Positions 52,903-60,817 of a stretch of DNA of 64,000 bases are shown here, in pieces. The stretch is from Chitinophaga dinghuensis (GTDB lineage Bacteria; Bacteroidota; Bacteroidia; Chitinophagales; Chitinophagaceae). The stretch's first letter is position 1; each line of letters starts with the position of its first letter. Position numbers and translations under genes: made by a program. Where the stretch lies: the NCBI RefSeq assembly GCF_003259435.1, contig NZ_QLMA01000011.1:62001-126000 (forward strand), read 5' to 3'. Below the pieces are notes generated by a model. The model had not been told where the DNA came from. It did no database searches and saw only the letters and a program-made list of their open reading frames with translations.

Positions 52903-53946
52903 TTAATGTTGACGTAATAATACCAAAGCGCCTGTGATCAGCATATTTGCTAATGCCAGTGGAATCAGAATTCTCCAACCCAAACGCATCAGCTGATCAT
53001 AACGGAATCTCGGGATTGTCCAACGTACCCACATGAATACGAATATGAAGAACAATATTTTCAGGAAGAAGATGAAGAAGCCTAACAGTGCGATGGCATT
53101 CTCCCCCCATCCCAGGCTATCCATCCAAGGGAAGGAATAACCTCCGAAATACAAGGTAGCAATCAGAGCCGAGCTGATAAACATATTGATATACTCCGCG
53201 AACAGGAAGAAGCCCAGTTTCATGGAAGAGTATTCCAGGTGATAACCACCATTGAGCTCATTCTCCGCTTCTGGTAAGTCGAATGGAGTACGGTTACATT
53301 CAGCGAACGCGCAGATCAGGAAGATAAGGAAGCCCAGTGGCTGTAAACATACGTTCCATACGCCATGACGCTGTTGTTCTACAATTTCTTTCAGACTGAG
53401 GGTGCCTGTCAGCATCAGCAGTGCAATCAAAGCCAGGCCCATAGGCAGCTCATAAGAGATGATCTGGGAGGCCGCACGAATAGATGCCAGCAGGGAGTAT
53501 TTGTTGTTGGAAGCCCAACCACCGATCATAATGCCGTATACGCCCATACTCACTACTCCGAAAATGAAGAGGATACCGATGTTTACATCGGCTACCTGCA
53601 GGGAAACAGTACGACCAGCAACGGTGATAGTATCTCCCCATGGAATAACAGCACTGGTCATACAGGCTACCATCATAGCGATGGAAGGCCCGAGGATAAA
53701 CAGAAATCTGTTGGAGTGAGTTGGGATAATTTCTTCTTTGAAGAAGAGTTTACCACCATCCGCGAGCGGTTGGAGTAATCCCATTGGACCCGCACGGTTA
53801 GGACCCAGACGATCCTGAATCCAGGCGGCAACCTTTCTTTCACCCCAGGTGGAATACATGGCCACCACCAGTGAGAGTACCAATACTCCCGAAATCAGGA
53901 GTATTTTCTCCACTAAATAAAACCAGTCTATGCTTAATAACGTCAT
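52903..53946 (-). CDS. nuoH: NADH-quinone oxidoreductase subunit H
   Basis: Membrane subunit that forms the quinone entry, 347 residues. Signatures: ERKVAAWIQDRLGPNRAGPMGLLQPLADGGKLFFKE, the loop CAFAECNRTPFDLPEAENELNGGYH, with its acidic residues, and WVRWTIPRFRYDQLMRLGW. The ATG at 53946 was chosen; a frame from a TTG at 53952 adds two residues. Confidence 0.96.
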   Translation of the reverse strand: MTLLSIDWFYLVEKILLISGVLVLSLVVAMYSTWGERKVAAWIQDRLGPNRAGPMGLLQPLADGGKLFFKEEIIPTHSNRFLFILGPSIAMMVACMTSAVIPWGDTITVAGRTVSLQVADVNIGILFIFGVVSMGVYGIMIGGWASNNKYSLLASIRAASQIISYELPMGLALIALLMLTGTLSLKEIVEQQRHGVWNVCLQPLGFLIFLICAFAECNRTPFDLPEAENELNGGYHLEYSSMKLGFFLFAEYINMFISSALIATLYFGGYSFPWMDSLGWGENAIALLGFFIFFLKILFFIFVFMWVRWTIPRFRYDQLMRLGWRILIPLALANMLITGALVLLRQH

Positions 53947-53972
53947 TATCAAGTACGATTACGAATTACGAA

Positions 53973-55070
53973 TTACGATTTAGGCTTGTTGAAGTCGTCA
54001 GAATGTGCCGGTCCGTCAATTTTAGACAGATCGATATCCGGCCTGTTAACCTGGCTGGTAGTATGGATATCGAAAAGCAATTGCGGCTGACGGCCATCCA
54101 GTACTTCCACCAGTGGATCTTTAGGTTGTACGGTATTAACATAGTGACCTTGAGAAATCACACTGTGACGATCGATATTACGAGGACCTTCAACTACCCA
54201 GTCTTTTACGTCTTTCTTATCGAAACGGCAGGTATCGCAGATCCAGTTTTCTACTTCTCCAAACTGATCTTTACGGGCTGTAACACGGAAGATTTCGTTA
54301 CCACGCATCCAGAGAACGGTTTTACCGCAGCATTTTGGATTATCGCAGTTACGGTGTGCGTCTACTGGTTTCAGGAACCATACGCGGTTTTTGAAACGAG
54401 CGGTTTTATCTGTCAATGCGCCTACCGGACAAACATCGATCACGTTACCGATGAAGTCGTTGTCCAGGTTTTGCTGGATGTAAGTGCTGATTTGAGAATG
54501 ATCTCCTCTGTCCAGGATACCGTGTTCACGTTTTTCTGTCAGCTGATCAGCTGTGAAAACGCAACGGTAGCAAAGGATACAGCGTGTCATATGCAATTGA
54601 ATATGCTCGCCGAGATCTACTTTATCAAAAGTTCTGCGTTTAAATTCGTACCGGGTAGTTTCAGCGCCATGTTCATAGCTCAGATCCTGGAGGTCGCATT
54701 CACCTGCCTGGTCACAAACTGGGCAATCCAGCGGGTGATTGATAAGCAGGAATTCAACGATACCTTTACGTGCGTCCAGTACTTCCGGAGAAGTGATATT
54801 TGCTACTTCCATACCATCCATTACGGTAGTACGGCAGCTGGCTACCAGCTTAGGCATAGGTCTAGGATCTGCTTCAGATCCTTTGGTTACTTTCACGAGG
54901 CAGGTACGGCATTTACCACCACTACCCTGTAATTTAGAGTAATAGCACATTGCCGGTGGTACTACATCTCCACCAATACCACGTGCAGCGTTGAGAATGG
55001 TAGTACCAGGTTCAACCTCCACGGTGATATTATCAATCTTGACCTTGAACAATTTTTTTTCCTCAGCCAT
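53973..55070 (-). CDS. nuoG: NADH-quinone oxidoreductase subunit G, short form
   Basis: Iron-sulfur subunit of the peripheral arm. The 365-residue protein carries the N-terminal [2Fe-2S] site (CYYSKLQGSGGKCRTC), the His/Cys site (HPLDCPVCDQAGECDLQD), and the [4Fe-4S] site (CILCYRCVF and CPVGALTD). It stops about 100 residues later (CDNPKCCGK..., CDTCRFDKK) and lacks the long molybdopterin-oxidoreductase-like domain of the 900-residue E. coli NuoG. The stop and the downstream nuoH are in order, so it is a natural short form rather than a truncation. The start at 55070 (MAEEKKLFKVKI) was chosen over a longer frame to 55118 that runs into the repeat. Confidence 0.9.
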   Translation of the reverse strand: MAEEKKLFKVKIDNITVEVEPGTTILNAARGIGGDVVPPAMCYYSKLQGSGGKCRTCLVKVTKGSEADPRPMPKLVASCRTTVMDGMEVANITSPEVLDARKGIVEFLLINHPLDCPVCDQAGECDLQDLSYEHGAETTRYEFKRRTFDKVDLGEHIQLHMTRCILCYRCVFTADQLTEKREHGILDRGDHSQISTYIQQNLDNDFIGNVIDVCPVGALTDKTARFKNRVWFLKPVDAHRNCDNPKCCGKTVLWMRGNEIFRVTARKDQFGEVENWICDTCRFDKKDVKDWVVEGPRNIDRHSVISQGHYVNTVQPKDPLVEVLDGRQPQLLFDIHTTSQVNRPDIDLSKIDGPAHSDDFNKPKS

Positions 55071-55107
55071 TGTTTTCTGTTTGTTGCCCGCAGGCGGGCG
55101 TTTAAAC

Positions 55108-55143
55108 TTTGCTCGCAAAGCAGCATAAGCAGCAGAGCAGCAA
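55108..55143 (+). repeat. Left inverted repeat of the GxxExxY cassette
   Basis: Begins TTTGCTCGCAAAGCAG and consists largely of degenerate 8-9-base units of the form GCAnAGCA (GCAAAGCA, GCATAAGCA, GCAGAGCA). Differs from the complement of the right repeat only at positions 11 and 28. The first bases lie 37 bases upstream of the nuoG start. Confidence 0.8.
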
Positions 55144-55187
55144 AGTGATTATGTTTTGTTGGATGTTACTCCACTTTTTTAATCTTC

Positions 55188-55565
55188 TCAAATGTTATAA
55201 ACAACCCTTCGAATACCTTCTTTAATGAGCTTTACATTAAAATTGATCAACAAACCAAGTTTTAAATTTGTCAGCTTCAGATAGGTATATAGCTGTTTAA
55301 AATGTATCTCCTCCAGCTGTTTAACTGATTTCAGCTCTATAATCACCTTGTTATTGATAATTATATCCGCCTTAAAAGCTTTTGGGATAATGATCCCTTC
55401 ATGTTCAATATCTATCTCTGCCTGTTCCTGTATATGAAAGCCTTTTTTTCGCAACTCATATACAAGTATTTGCTGATAAACAGATTCAAACAGTCCTGGA
55501 CCATACTTTTGATGCAAATAATAACAAAGAACTACAACCTCTTTTGAGATTTCATTTTCAGACAT
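55188..55565 (-). CDS. GxxExxY protein (PDDEXK_3 family)
   Basis: A 125-residue protein of the GxxExxY family. The defining motif is at residues 24-30 (GLFESVY), and a PD-(D/E)xK-like nuclease core follows: AFKADIIINNKVIIELKSV (Asp, then Glu-x-Lys). Members are thought to have a nuclease fold, but their biological role is unknown. The gene is inside the nuo operon on the same strand, between nuoF and nuoG, and enclosed by 36-base inverted repeats. Base composition is more AT-rich than its neighbours, in line with an acquired gene. Confidence 0.85.
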   Translation of the reverse strand: MSENEISKEVVVLCYYLHQKYGPGLFESVYQQILVYELRKKGFHIQEQAEIDIEHEGIIIPKAFKADIIINNKVIIELKSVKQLEEIHFKQLYTYLKLTNLKLGLLINFNVKLIKEGIRRVVYNI

Positions 55566-55616
55566 GGATAAAATCGGTTTGGGTTAACAATCTCTGAAAA
55601 TAATAATAAGTTATTC

Positions 55617-55652
55617 TTGCTGCTTTGCTGCTTATGCTGCTCTGCGAGCAAA
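55617..55652 (-). repeat. Right inverted repeat of the GxxExxY cassette
   Basis: On the minus strand it begins TTTGCTCGCAGAGCAG and runs for 36 bases. It ends 5 bases before the nuoF stop codon. It matches the left repeat in inverted orientation at 34 of 36 positions. Confidence 0.8.
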
Positions 55653-55656
55653 AAAT

Positions 55657-57015
55657 CTACACAGCGGCAGGCACTGGCAGCGGGTCTGCGTAGTGTGCCA
55701 GGCCGAAGTTACGGCGCTGTGCTTCTTCCGGATTTTTCACATGCCATTCGAATTCATCACGGAAGTGACGAATAGCAGCTGCTACTGGCCATGCTGCGGC
55801 ATCGCCGAGTGGGCAGATGGTATTGCCTTCGATTTTACGCTGGATATCCCAGAGCAAATCGATGTCACTCATTTTACCTTTCCCGTATTCTATATTTTTC
55901 AGCACTTTTTCCATCCAGCCGGTACCTTCACGGCATGGGCTACACTGACCACAGCTTTCGTGGTGATAGAAACGTGCAAATGTGAGCGTATTACGAACAA
56001 TACACTGATCTTCATCCATTACGATAAAGCCGCCGGAACCCAGCATGGAACCTGTGGCAAAACCGCCTTCAGCCAGGCCTTCGTATGTCATCATACGGGT
56101 ATCGCCCTTAGCTGTTTTCAGGAGGAGGTTTGCAGGCAGTACCGGAACGGAAGATCCACCAGGGATACAAGCTTTCAGGCGTTTGCCATTTTTAATACCA
56201 CCGCAGTATTCTTCAGAGAAAATGAATTCCTCTACAGAGATATTCATTTCAATTTCATAAACACCCGGTTTGTTGATATTACCGCAAGCGGAGATCAGTT
56301 TAGTACCGGTAGATTTACCTGTACCGAGTTTGATATATTCATCAGCGCCGTAATTGATGATAGGAACTACAGCCGCCAGTGTTTCAACATTGTTTACTAC
56401 GGTAGGACACTGCCAGAGGCCTTTTACCGCAGGGAATGGAGGTTTGATACGTGGGTTACCGCGTTTACCTTCCAGGGATTCAATCAGCGCAGTTTCTTCA
56501 CCACAGATATAGGCGCCGGCTCCACGTTGCACGTAGATTTCCAGATCGAAACCGGTTCCCTGGATATTTTTACCCAGCCATCCGTTATTTTTTGCTTCCG
56601 CGATCGCTTGTTCCAGAATATCCGGAATCCAGGCATATTCACCACGGATGTATATGTAGCAGGCATTAGCGCCCAGGGTAAAGCTGGAAATCAGCAGCCC
56701 TTCAATGAGGAGGTGAGGGATAAACTCCATCAGGTAACGGTCTTTGAACGTACCTGGCTCGGATTCATCCGCATTGCAAACGAGGTAACGGGGAACGCCT
56801 TCTGGTTTTGCAATAAAGCTCCATTTCATACCAGTAGGGAAGCCTGCTCCACCACGGCCTCTGAGGCCACTCTTCTTCACTTCTTCCAGTACAGCTTCCG
56901 GACCCATGCTTTTCAGCGCCTTTTCCGCTGCCGCATAACCGCCTTGTTTCCGGTAAGTGTCATAATACCGGATGCCTTCAATATGTGCGTTTTCTAACAG
57001 TAATTTGCGTCCCAT
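55657..57015 (-). CDS. nuoF: NADH-quinone oxidoreductase subunit F
   Basis: NADH-binding subunit of complex I with FMN and one [4Fe-4S] cluster. Motifs: FMN loop GLRGRGGAGFPTGMKW, NADH-binding region RGAGAYICGEETALIESLEGKRG, and the cluster ligands ESCGQCSPCREGTGW with the last Cys in NTICPLGDAAAWP. The chosen start (57015, MGRKLLLENAH) gives 452 residues; the frame extends 8 codons upstream. It is preceded by a 66-codon small membrane gene. Confidence 0.96.
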   Translation of the reverse strand: MGRKLLLENAHIEGIRYYDTYRKQGGYAAAEKALKSMGPEAVLEEVKKSGLRGRGGAGFPTGMKWSFIAKPEGVPRYLVCNADESEPGTFKDRYLMEFIPHLLIEGLLISSFTLGANACYIYIRGEYAWIPDILEQAIAEAKNNGWLGKNIQGTGFDLEIYVQRGAGAYICGEETALIESLEGKRGNPRIKPPFPAVKGLWQCPTVVNNVETLAAVVPIINYGADEYIKLGTGKSTGTKLISACGNINKPGVYEIEMNISVEEFIFSEEYCGGIKNGKRLKACIPGGSSVPVLPANLLLKTAKGDTRMMTYEGLAEGGFATGSMLGSGGFIVMDEDQCIVRNTLTFARFYHHESCGQCSPCREGTGWMEKVLKNIEYGKGKMSDIDLLWDIQRKIEGNTICPLGDAAAWPVAAAIRHFRDEFEWHVKNPEEAQRRNFGLAHYADPLPVPAAV

Positions 57016-57093
57016 TTTCTTCTTATAGTTTGACGACAATTTTCATTCTGAAATCTGTCATCAACAGATTTGTGATGTAAAGATTTTTGACCA

Positions 57094-57294
57094 TCAGGCC
57101 TTACTGGCTCCTCTCTTTGCAATACGGTCACCCAGCCGGAATAACAGGTATCCAGCAGTAACTCCGAACACAAAAGAAGCAAAAGTATCATCCACTCGGC
57201 AAAGGGCTGTCAGACAACCTATCAGCAACGCTGATTCCACCAGGATGAATTTGTTCTGTAAAAAGTGCTGTACTAAGATGCCTGTTAATCGCAT
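57094..57294 (-). CDS. Small membrane protein between nuoE and nuoF
   Basis: A 66-residue predicted protein with two hydrophobic segments (FILVESALLIGCLTAL and FASFVFGVTAGYLLFRL) and a basic C-terminus (DRIAKRGASKA). It starts 25 bases after the nuoE stop and ends 78 bases before nuoF, on the same strand, so it belongs to the operon. It matches no known complex I subunit that I can name. It may be an accessory or assembly factor, but this is unproven. Confidence 0.6.
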   Translation of the reverse strand: MRLTGILVQHFLQNKFILVESALLIGCLTALCRVDDTFASFVFGVTAGYLLFRLGDRIAKRGASKA

Positions 57295-57319
57295 GGTAAT
57301 AATTTTTTATGACCGAAAA

Positions 57320-57811
57320 TTAGTTAGCCTTAGACCTGCATTCAGCAATGATTTCATCTACTTTTGCAGGGGTGAGATGTTCACGATAGTGTTTACCCAA
57401 CTGCATCATCGGAGCATAACCACAGGCGCCCAGACATTCCACTGTTTTCAGTGTAAACATGCCATCAGCAGTAGTTTCACCTACCCCAATACCCAGTTTG
57501 GATTTAATATACTCAATAATGTTATCTGAGCCACTCACCATGCAAGGACCCGTCTGACATACTTCAAACAGGTACTTTCCTACAGGTTTCAAATTGAACA
57601 TACTGTAGAAAGTAGCCACTTCATATACTTCGATAGACGTCAGTTGCAACAGTGTTGCTACATAGTCCATCGTTTCTGCGCTCAACCATCCGCCAAATGA
57701 CTCCTGTGCCAGGTGCAGCACTGGTATCAACGCACTTTTCTGCTTCCCTTCCGGATAGCGTGCGACGATCTCTTTTACTTTATTCAGTTTCTCTTCAGAA
57801 AATTGAACCAC
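57320..57811 (-). CDS. nuoE: NADH-quinone oxidoreductase subunit E
   Basis: [2Fe-2S] subunit of the NADH module (cluster N1a), 163 residues. Thioredoxin-like fold with the ligands CQTGPCMVSG and CLGACGYAPMMQL. The start codon is GTG (57811); no better ATG is nearby. A 75-base gap to nuoD contains two hairpins. Confidence 0.95.
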   Translation of the reverse strand: MVQFSEEKLNKVKEIVARYPEGKQKSALIPVLHLAQESFGGWLSAETMDYVATLLQLTSIEVYEVATFYSMFNLKPVGKYLFEVCQTGPCMVSGSDNIIEYIKSKLGIGVGETTADGMFTLKTVECLGACGYAPMMQLGKHYREHLTPAKVDEIIAECRSKAN

Positions 57812-57819
57812 TGCTATTC

Positions 57820-57878
57820 AAATTTATAATTGAATAAATTTATTAATACGTATAATGATATAAACCGGAGTTTATATC
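57820..57878. repeat. Two hairpins in the nuoD-nuoE gap
   Basis: AAATTTAT (57820-57827) pairs with ATAAATTT (57834-57841) around a 6-base loop, and GATATAAAC (57857-57865) pairs with GTTTATATC (57870-57878) around loop CGGA. Both stems are perfect. They could protect or process the long nuo transcript; no T run follows on the minus strand. Confidence 0.5.
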
Positions 57879-57886
57879 CACTCCTG

Positions 57887-59107
57887 TTACGCGTCCAGCT
57901 CTCCTGCTATCAGGTTCAGGCTACTCATGCAAATGATCGCATCACTCAGCATGGCTCCCTGTACCAGTTCAGCATAGGCCTGATAATAGATAAAGCAAGG
58001 ACGACGGAAGTGCAGTCGGTAAGGGCTACGGCCACCATCACTGATCAGATAGAAACCCAATTCGCCGTTTGCACCTTCTACTGCATTATATATTTCACCA
58101 GGAACAATATCTGTTTCACCCATTACGATCTTAAAGTGATAGATCAGGGCTTCCATTTTCGTATATACGTCTTGTTTAGGAGGCAGGTAGAAATCCGGTA
58201 CATCAGCATGAAATACATCGTCTGGCAGGCCTTTTAATTTTTCCATTGCCTGACGGATGATGCTGATACTTTCCCACATTTCCGCATTACGCACCAGGTA
58301 ACGATCGTAGCAGTCGCCGGTAGTACCTACAGGTACTGTAAAATCGAAATCCTGATAAGAGCTGTATGGGTTAGACACGCGTACATCGAAGTCAACACCA
58401 GCTGCACGAAGGTTCGGGCCGGTAAAGCCGTAGCTCATTGCGCGTTTGGCATCGATTCCGCCTACGCCCTGCGTACGCTCCATGAAGATACGGTTGCGGG
58501 TCAGGAGTTTTTCGAACTCCTGCAGAACAGCCGGGTATTCATCCAGGAAGCGGTTGATTTTCGCCCAGGCAGCTGGTGTGAAATTTCTTTCAAATCCACC
58601 TACACGGCCGATATTGGTAGTGAGTCGGGACCCACAGATTTCTTCATAAATTTCATAGATCAACTCACGATAGGTCATGAGGTATACGAAACCGGTGAGG
58701 GCTCCGGTATCCACGCCCATTACCGAGTTACAGATCAGGTGATCTGCGATACGCGCCAGTTCCATGATGATTACACGCATGTAATCCACACGTTTAGGCA
58801 TTTCTAAACCCAGTAATTTTTCTACTGTCAGATGCCAGCCCATGTTATTGATGGGAGAAGAACAGTAGTTAAGACGGTCTGTGAGTGGAGTGATCTGGTA
58901 GTAAGGGCGGCGTTCAGCGATTTTTTCAAAAGCGCGGTGGATATAACCCACTGTAGATTCAGCGCTTACAATTCGTTCACCGTCTATTTCCAGAATATTT
59001 TGGAACACGCCGTGGGTAGCAGGGTGAGTAGGCCCCAGGTTCAGCGTGGTAGTTGTTTTCTCTAATGAGCCTTCCGGCAGCTTTACATGTTGTTTCTGGT
59101 CTAGCAT
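57887..59107 (-). CDS. nuoD: NADH-quinone oxidoreductase subunit D
   Basis: Quinone-site subunit of complex I, 406 residues, related to the large subunit of NiFe hydrogenases. Motifs: NLGPTHPATHGVFQ at the N-terminus, the quinone-binding tyrosine and histidine region, GYIHRAFEKIAERRPYYQ, and PNLRAAGVDFDVR. NuoC and NuoD are separate, not fused. nuoC lies 12 bases upstream. Confidence 0.97.
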   Translation of the reverse strand: MLDQKQHVKLPEGSLEKTTTTLNLGPTHPATHGVFQNILEIDGERIVSAESTVGYIHRAFEKIAERRPYYQITPLTDRLNYCSSPINNMGWHLTVEKLLGLEMPKRVDYMRVIIMELARIADHLICNSVMGVDTGALTGFVYLMTYRELIYEIYEEICGSRLTTNIGRVGGFERNFTPAAWAKINRFLDEYPAVLQEFEKLLTRNRIFMERTQGVGGIDAKRAMSYGFTGPNLRAAGVDFDVRVSNPYSSYQDFDFTVPVGTTGDCYDRYLVRNAEMWESISIIRQAMEKLKGLPDDVFHADVPDFYLPPKQDVYTKMEALIYHFKIVMGETDIVPGEIYNAVEGANGELGFYLISDGGRSPYRLHFRRPCFIYYQAYAELVQGAMLSDAIICMSSLNLIAGELDA

Positions 59108-59119
59108 ATCCTGGTAGTA

Positions 59120-59635
59120 TTAAATGTTTCCTCCCCGACCAAACATCTCATCGTCTTTGTCAATACGCATGGAGTCTTCGAGCGGGAATTCCTTACGCAT
59201 GGGGAAATAAGTCATTTCGTCCACGTTGAGGATACGTTTCAGATTAGGATGACCTACGAAGTCAATCCCGAAAAAGTCATATGTTTCGCGCTCCATCCAG
59301 TTTGCAGAGAGAAACAGGCTGGTAGCGGTATATACTTTAGGTGCGGATACCGGTGCAAATACTTTCAGTCTGATGCGAACATTATCCTGGAAGTTATGCA
59401 GGTGGTAAATCACGGCCAGTTCTTCATTTTTCCTTTCAGGATAATGAACGGCAGTGATATCCGTTAAAAACTGAAAACGCAATTCCTCATCATCAAACAG
59501 GAATTGCATTACTTTCAGATTATAGTCTTTCTGCGCGGTGAAGGTGAGCATGCCATATGGCTCTTCAAAGCCGCCGACTTGTTCTCCAAACTTCTCCGTG
59601 AGTCGTTGTTGTATGCGTTCGTTTGTTAAAGACAT
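59120..59635 (-). CDS. nuoC: NADH-quinone oxidoreductase subunit C
   Basis: Peripheral-arm subunit, 171 residues. The conserved region ERETYDFFGIDFVGHPNLKRIL, containing the 30-kDa subunit signature, is present near the C-terminus. The ATG at 59635 (MSLTNERIQ) was chosen because the upstream frame begins at TTG (59641) and adds only two residues. Confidence 0.94.
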   Translation of the reverse strand: MSLTNERIQQRLTEKFGEQVGGFEEPYGMLTFTAQKDYNLKVMQFLFDDEELRFQFLTDITAVHYPERKNEELAVIYHLHNFQDNVRIRLKVFAPVSAPKVYTATSLFLSANWMERETYDFFGIDFVGHPNLKRILNVDEMTYFPMRKEFPLEDSMRIDKDDEMFGRGGNI

Positions 59636-59676
59636 TAACAAGAGTAATTTACGATTAACGATTTACCTGTTCTTCA

Positions 59677-60240
59677 TTATTTAATACCGTAAGACTCCAT
59701 GAGTTCGCGATATCTGTCAGAATTACGGCGGCGGAGACTCTCATTACCAACCAGGTCCTGAATTCTCATGAAACCGTCGATAATTGCTTCTGGTCTTGGA
59801 GGGCAACCCGGTACATATACATCCACCGGAATTACCTGGTCAATACCCTGAAGAACGGAATAAGTATCGAAAATACCACCACTGGAAGCGCAGGCGCCTA
59901 CTGCCAGTACCCAGCGTGGTTCTGCCATTTGCAGATATACCTGACGTACGATAGGACCCATTTTCTTGGAAATGGTACCCATTACCATCAGCAGATCGCA
60001 CTGACGAGGAGTAAAGGCCATACGTTCCGCACCGAAACGCGCCATATCGTATGTAGCAGCCATTGTTGCCATGAATTCGATTCCACAGCAGGAAGTAGCG
60101 AAAGGCAGCGGCCAGATAGAGTTCTTACGGGCCAAACCAATCACCTTATCAAAAGAGGTGGCATAGAATCCTTCACCGGAATATCCCTCAGGGATTTCCA
60201 CCATCTTCACGTTAGTATTATATTGAACCGGACGAGCCAT
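59677..60240 (-). CDS. nuoB: NADH-quinone oxidoreductase subunit B
   Basis: Subunit that carries cluster N2 next to the quinone site, 187 residues. The tandem cysteine pair and its partners are visible: ATSCCGIEFMA, GACASSGGIFD and VPGCPPRPEAI, with GTISKKMGPIVRQVYLQM in between. Full length. Confidence 0.97.
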   Translation of the reverse strand: MARPVQYNTNVKMVEIPEGYSGEGFYATSFDKVIGLARKNSIWPLPFATSCCGIEFMATMAATYDMARFGAERMAFTPRQCDLLMVMGTISKKMGPIVRQVYLQMAEPRWVLAVGACASSGGIFDTYSVLQGIDQVIPVDVYVPGCPPRPEAIIDGFMRIQDLVGNESLRRRNSDRYRELMESYGIK

Positions 60241-60264
60241 GGTATAAGTTTTAGAGATTTATGA

Positions 60265-60660
60265 TTAATCTTCCCATTTCAGGGCGCCTTTCTTCACAAT
60301 GTAGATAAAGCCACAGAGGAAGAAACCAACAAACATCAGCACTGCAATAAATCCTTCCCAATGAAGATCTCTGAAATTAACAGCATAGGGATAGAAAAAG
60401 ATTACTTCCACATCAAATAATACGAACAGGATCGCCGTGAGGAAATATTTGATGGCAACCGGCTGACGGGCATTTCCAACTTGTTCAATTCCACTCTCAA
60501 AGTTAATAAGCTTATCGCTTGTTTTGCGTTTGGGACCTAGGAAATGGGTGGCAAACATGGTAATCCCAACAAAACCTACAGCGGCAAGTAATTGCAGCAC
60601 AATAGGGAAATAGCTGAAAGGAGTAGTCGTTGCTGACAAAAATTCAGTTTCTGTATACAT
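60265..60660 (-). CDS. nuoA: NADH-quinone oxidoreductase subunit A
   Basis: Three-helix membrane subunit, 131 residues. Conserved FESGIEQVGNARQPVAIKYFLTAILFVLFDVEVIFFYPYA contains the ND3 loop in modified form and the Asp/Glu of helix 2 (FDVEVIFFYP). It is the first gene of the operon and is preceded by a full consensus promoter. Confidence 0.95.
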   Translation of the reverse strand: MYTETEFLSATTTPFSYFPIVLQLLAAVGFVGITMFATHFLGPKRKTSDKLINFESGIEQVGNARQPVAIKYFLTAILFVLFDVEVIFFYPYAVNFRDLHWEGFIAVLMFVGFFLCGFIYIVKKGALKWED

Positions 60661-60692
60661 AAGCTTCCCGATAAAAATATTGACCGAATGCG

Positions 60693-60723
60693 CAAAAATA
60701 CTGTAAGTAATCTAAATATCAAA
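60693..60723 (-). promoter_or_regulatory. Promoter of the nuo operon
   Basis: Minus strand: TTTG at 60723-60720, a 19-base spacer, then TATTTTTG at 60700-60693. It is a perfect match to the Bacteroidota consensus TTTG-N19-TAnnTTTG. The nuoA ATG is 33 bases further on. Confidence 0.88.
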
Positions 60724-60768
60724 TGAATAAACTGGTAAAATATTAGATTTTTTCATTAACCAGAAACA

Positions 60769-60799
60769 AAAAAACCCCCTGAAGTTCAGAGGGTTTTTT
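60769..60799 (-). terminator. Terminator of the TPR-protein gene
   Basis: A 14-bp stem (60769-60782 with 60786-60799, one G-U, core CCCTCTGA on the minus strand) with loop ACT, ending in a run of T on the minus strand. It is 19 bases after the TPR gene stop and stands between it and the nuo promoter. Confidence 0.87.
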
Positions 60800-60817
60800 G
60801 TTTATAATCGATAAAGA

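Larger units (their letters stand above)
55108..55652. mobile_element. Putative 545-base cassette carrying a GxxExxY gene, bounded by 36-base inverted repeats
   Basis: The segment lies between nuoF and nuoG and is bounded by inverted repeats 55108-55143 and 55617-55652 that match at 34 of 36 positions. It contains only a GxxExxY gene on the minus strand. Without it the nuoF-nuoG gap would be 41 bases, a normal operon distance. No transposase is inside, and no clear target duplication was seen. Mobility is inferred from the repeats and from the break in an otherwise conserved operon. Confidence 0.6.

Noticed and set aside
53871..54932. 353-codon open frame on the plus strand
   Set aside because: Antisense to nuoG and the nuoH start; the real genes on the other strand carry all iron-sulfur motifs.
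55108..55652. Cassette repeats as a CRISPR array
   Set aside because: The units are 8-9 bases, contiguous, degenerate and without spacers.
55693..56997. 434-codon open frame on the plus strand
   Set aside because: It is antisense to nuoF, whose motifs are complete; the translated frame has no family resemblance and reflects codon bias of nuoF.
57245..57529. 94-codon plus-strand frame over the nuoE end
   Set aside because: Antisense to nuoE and the small membrane gene; no features of a protein.
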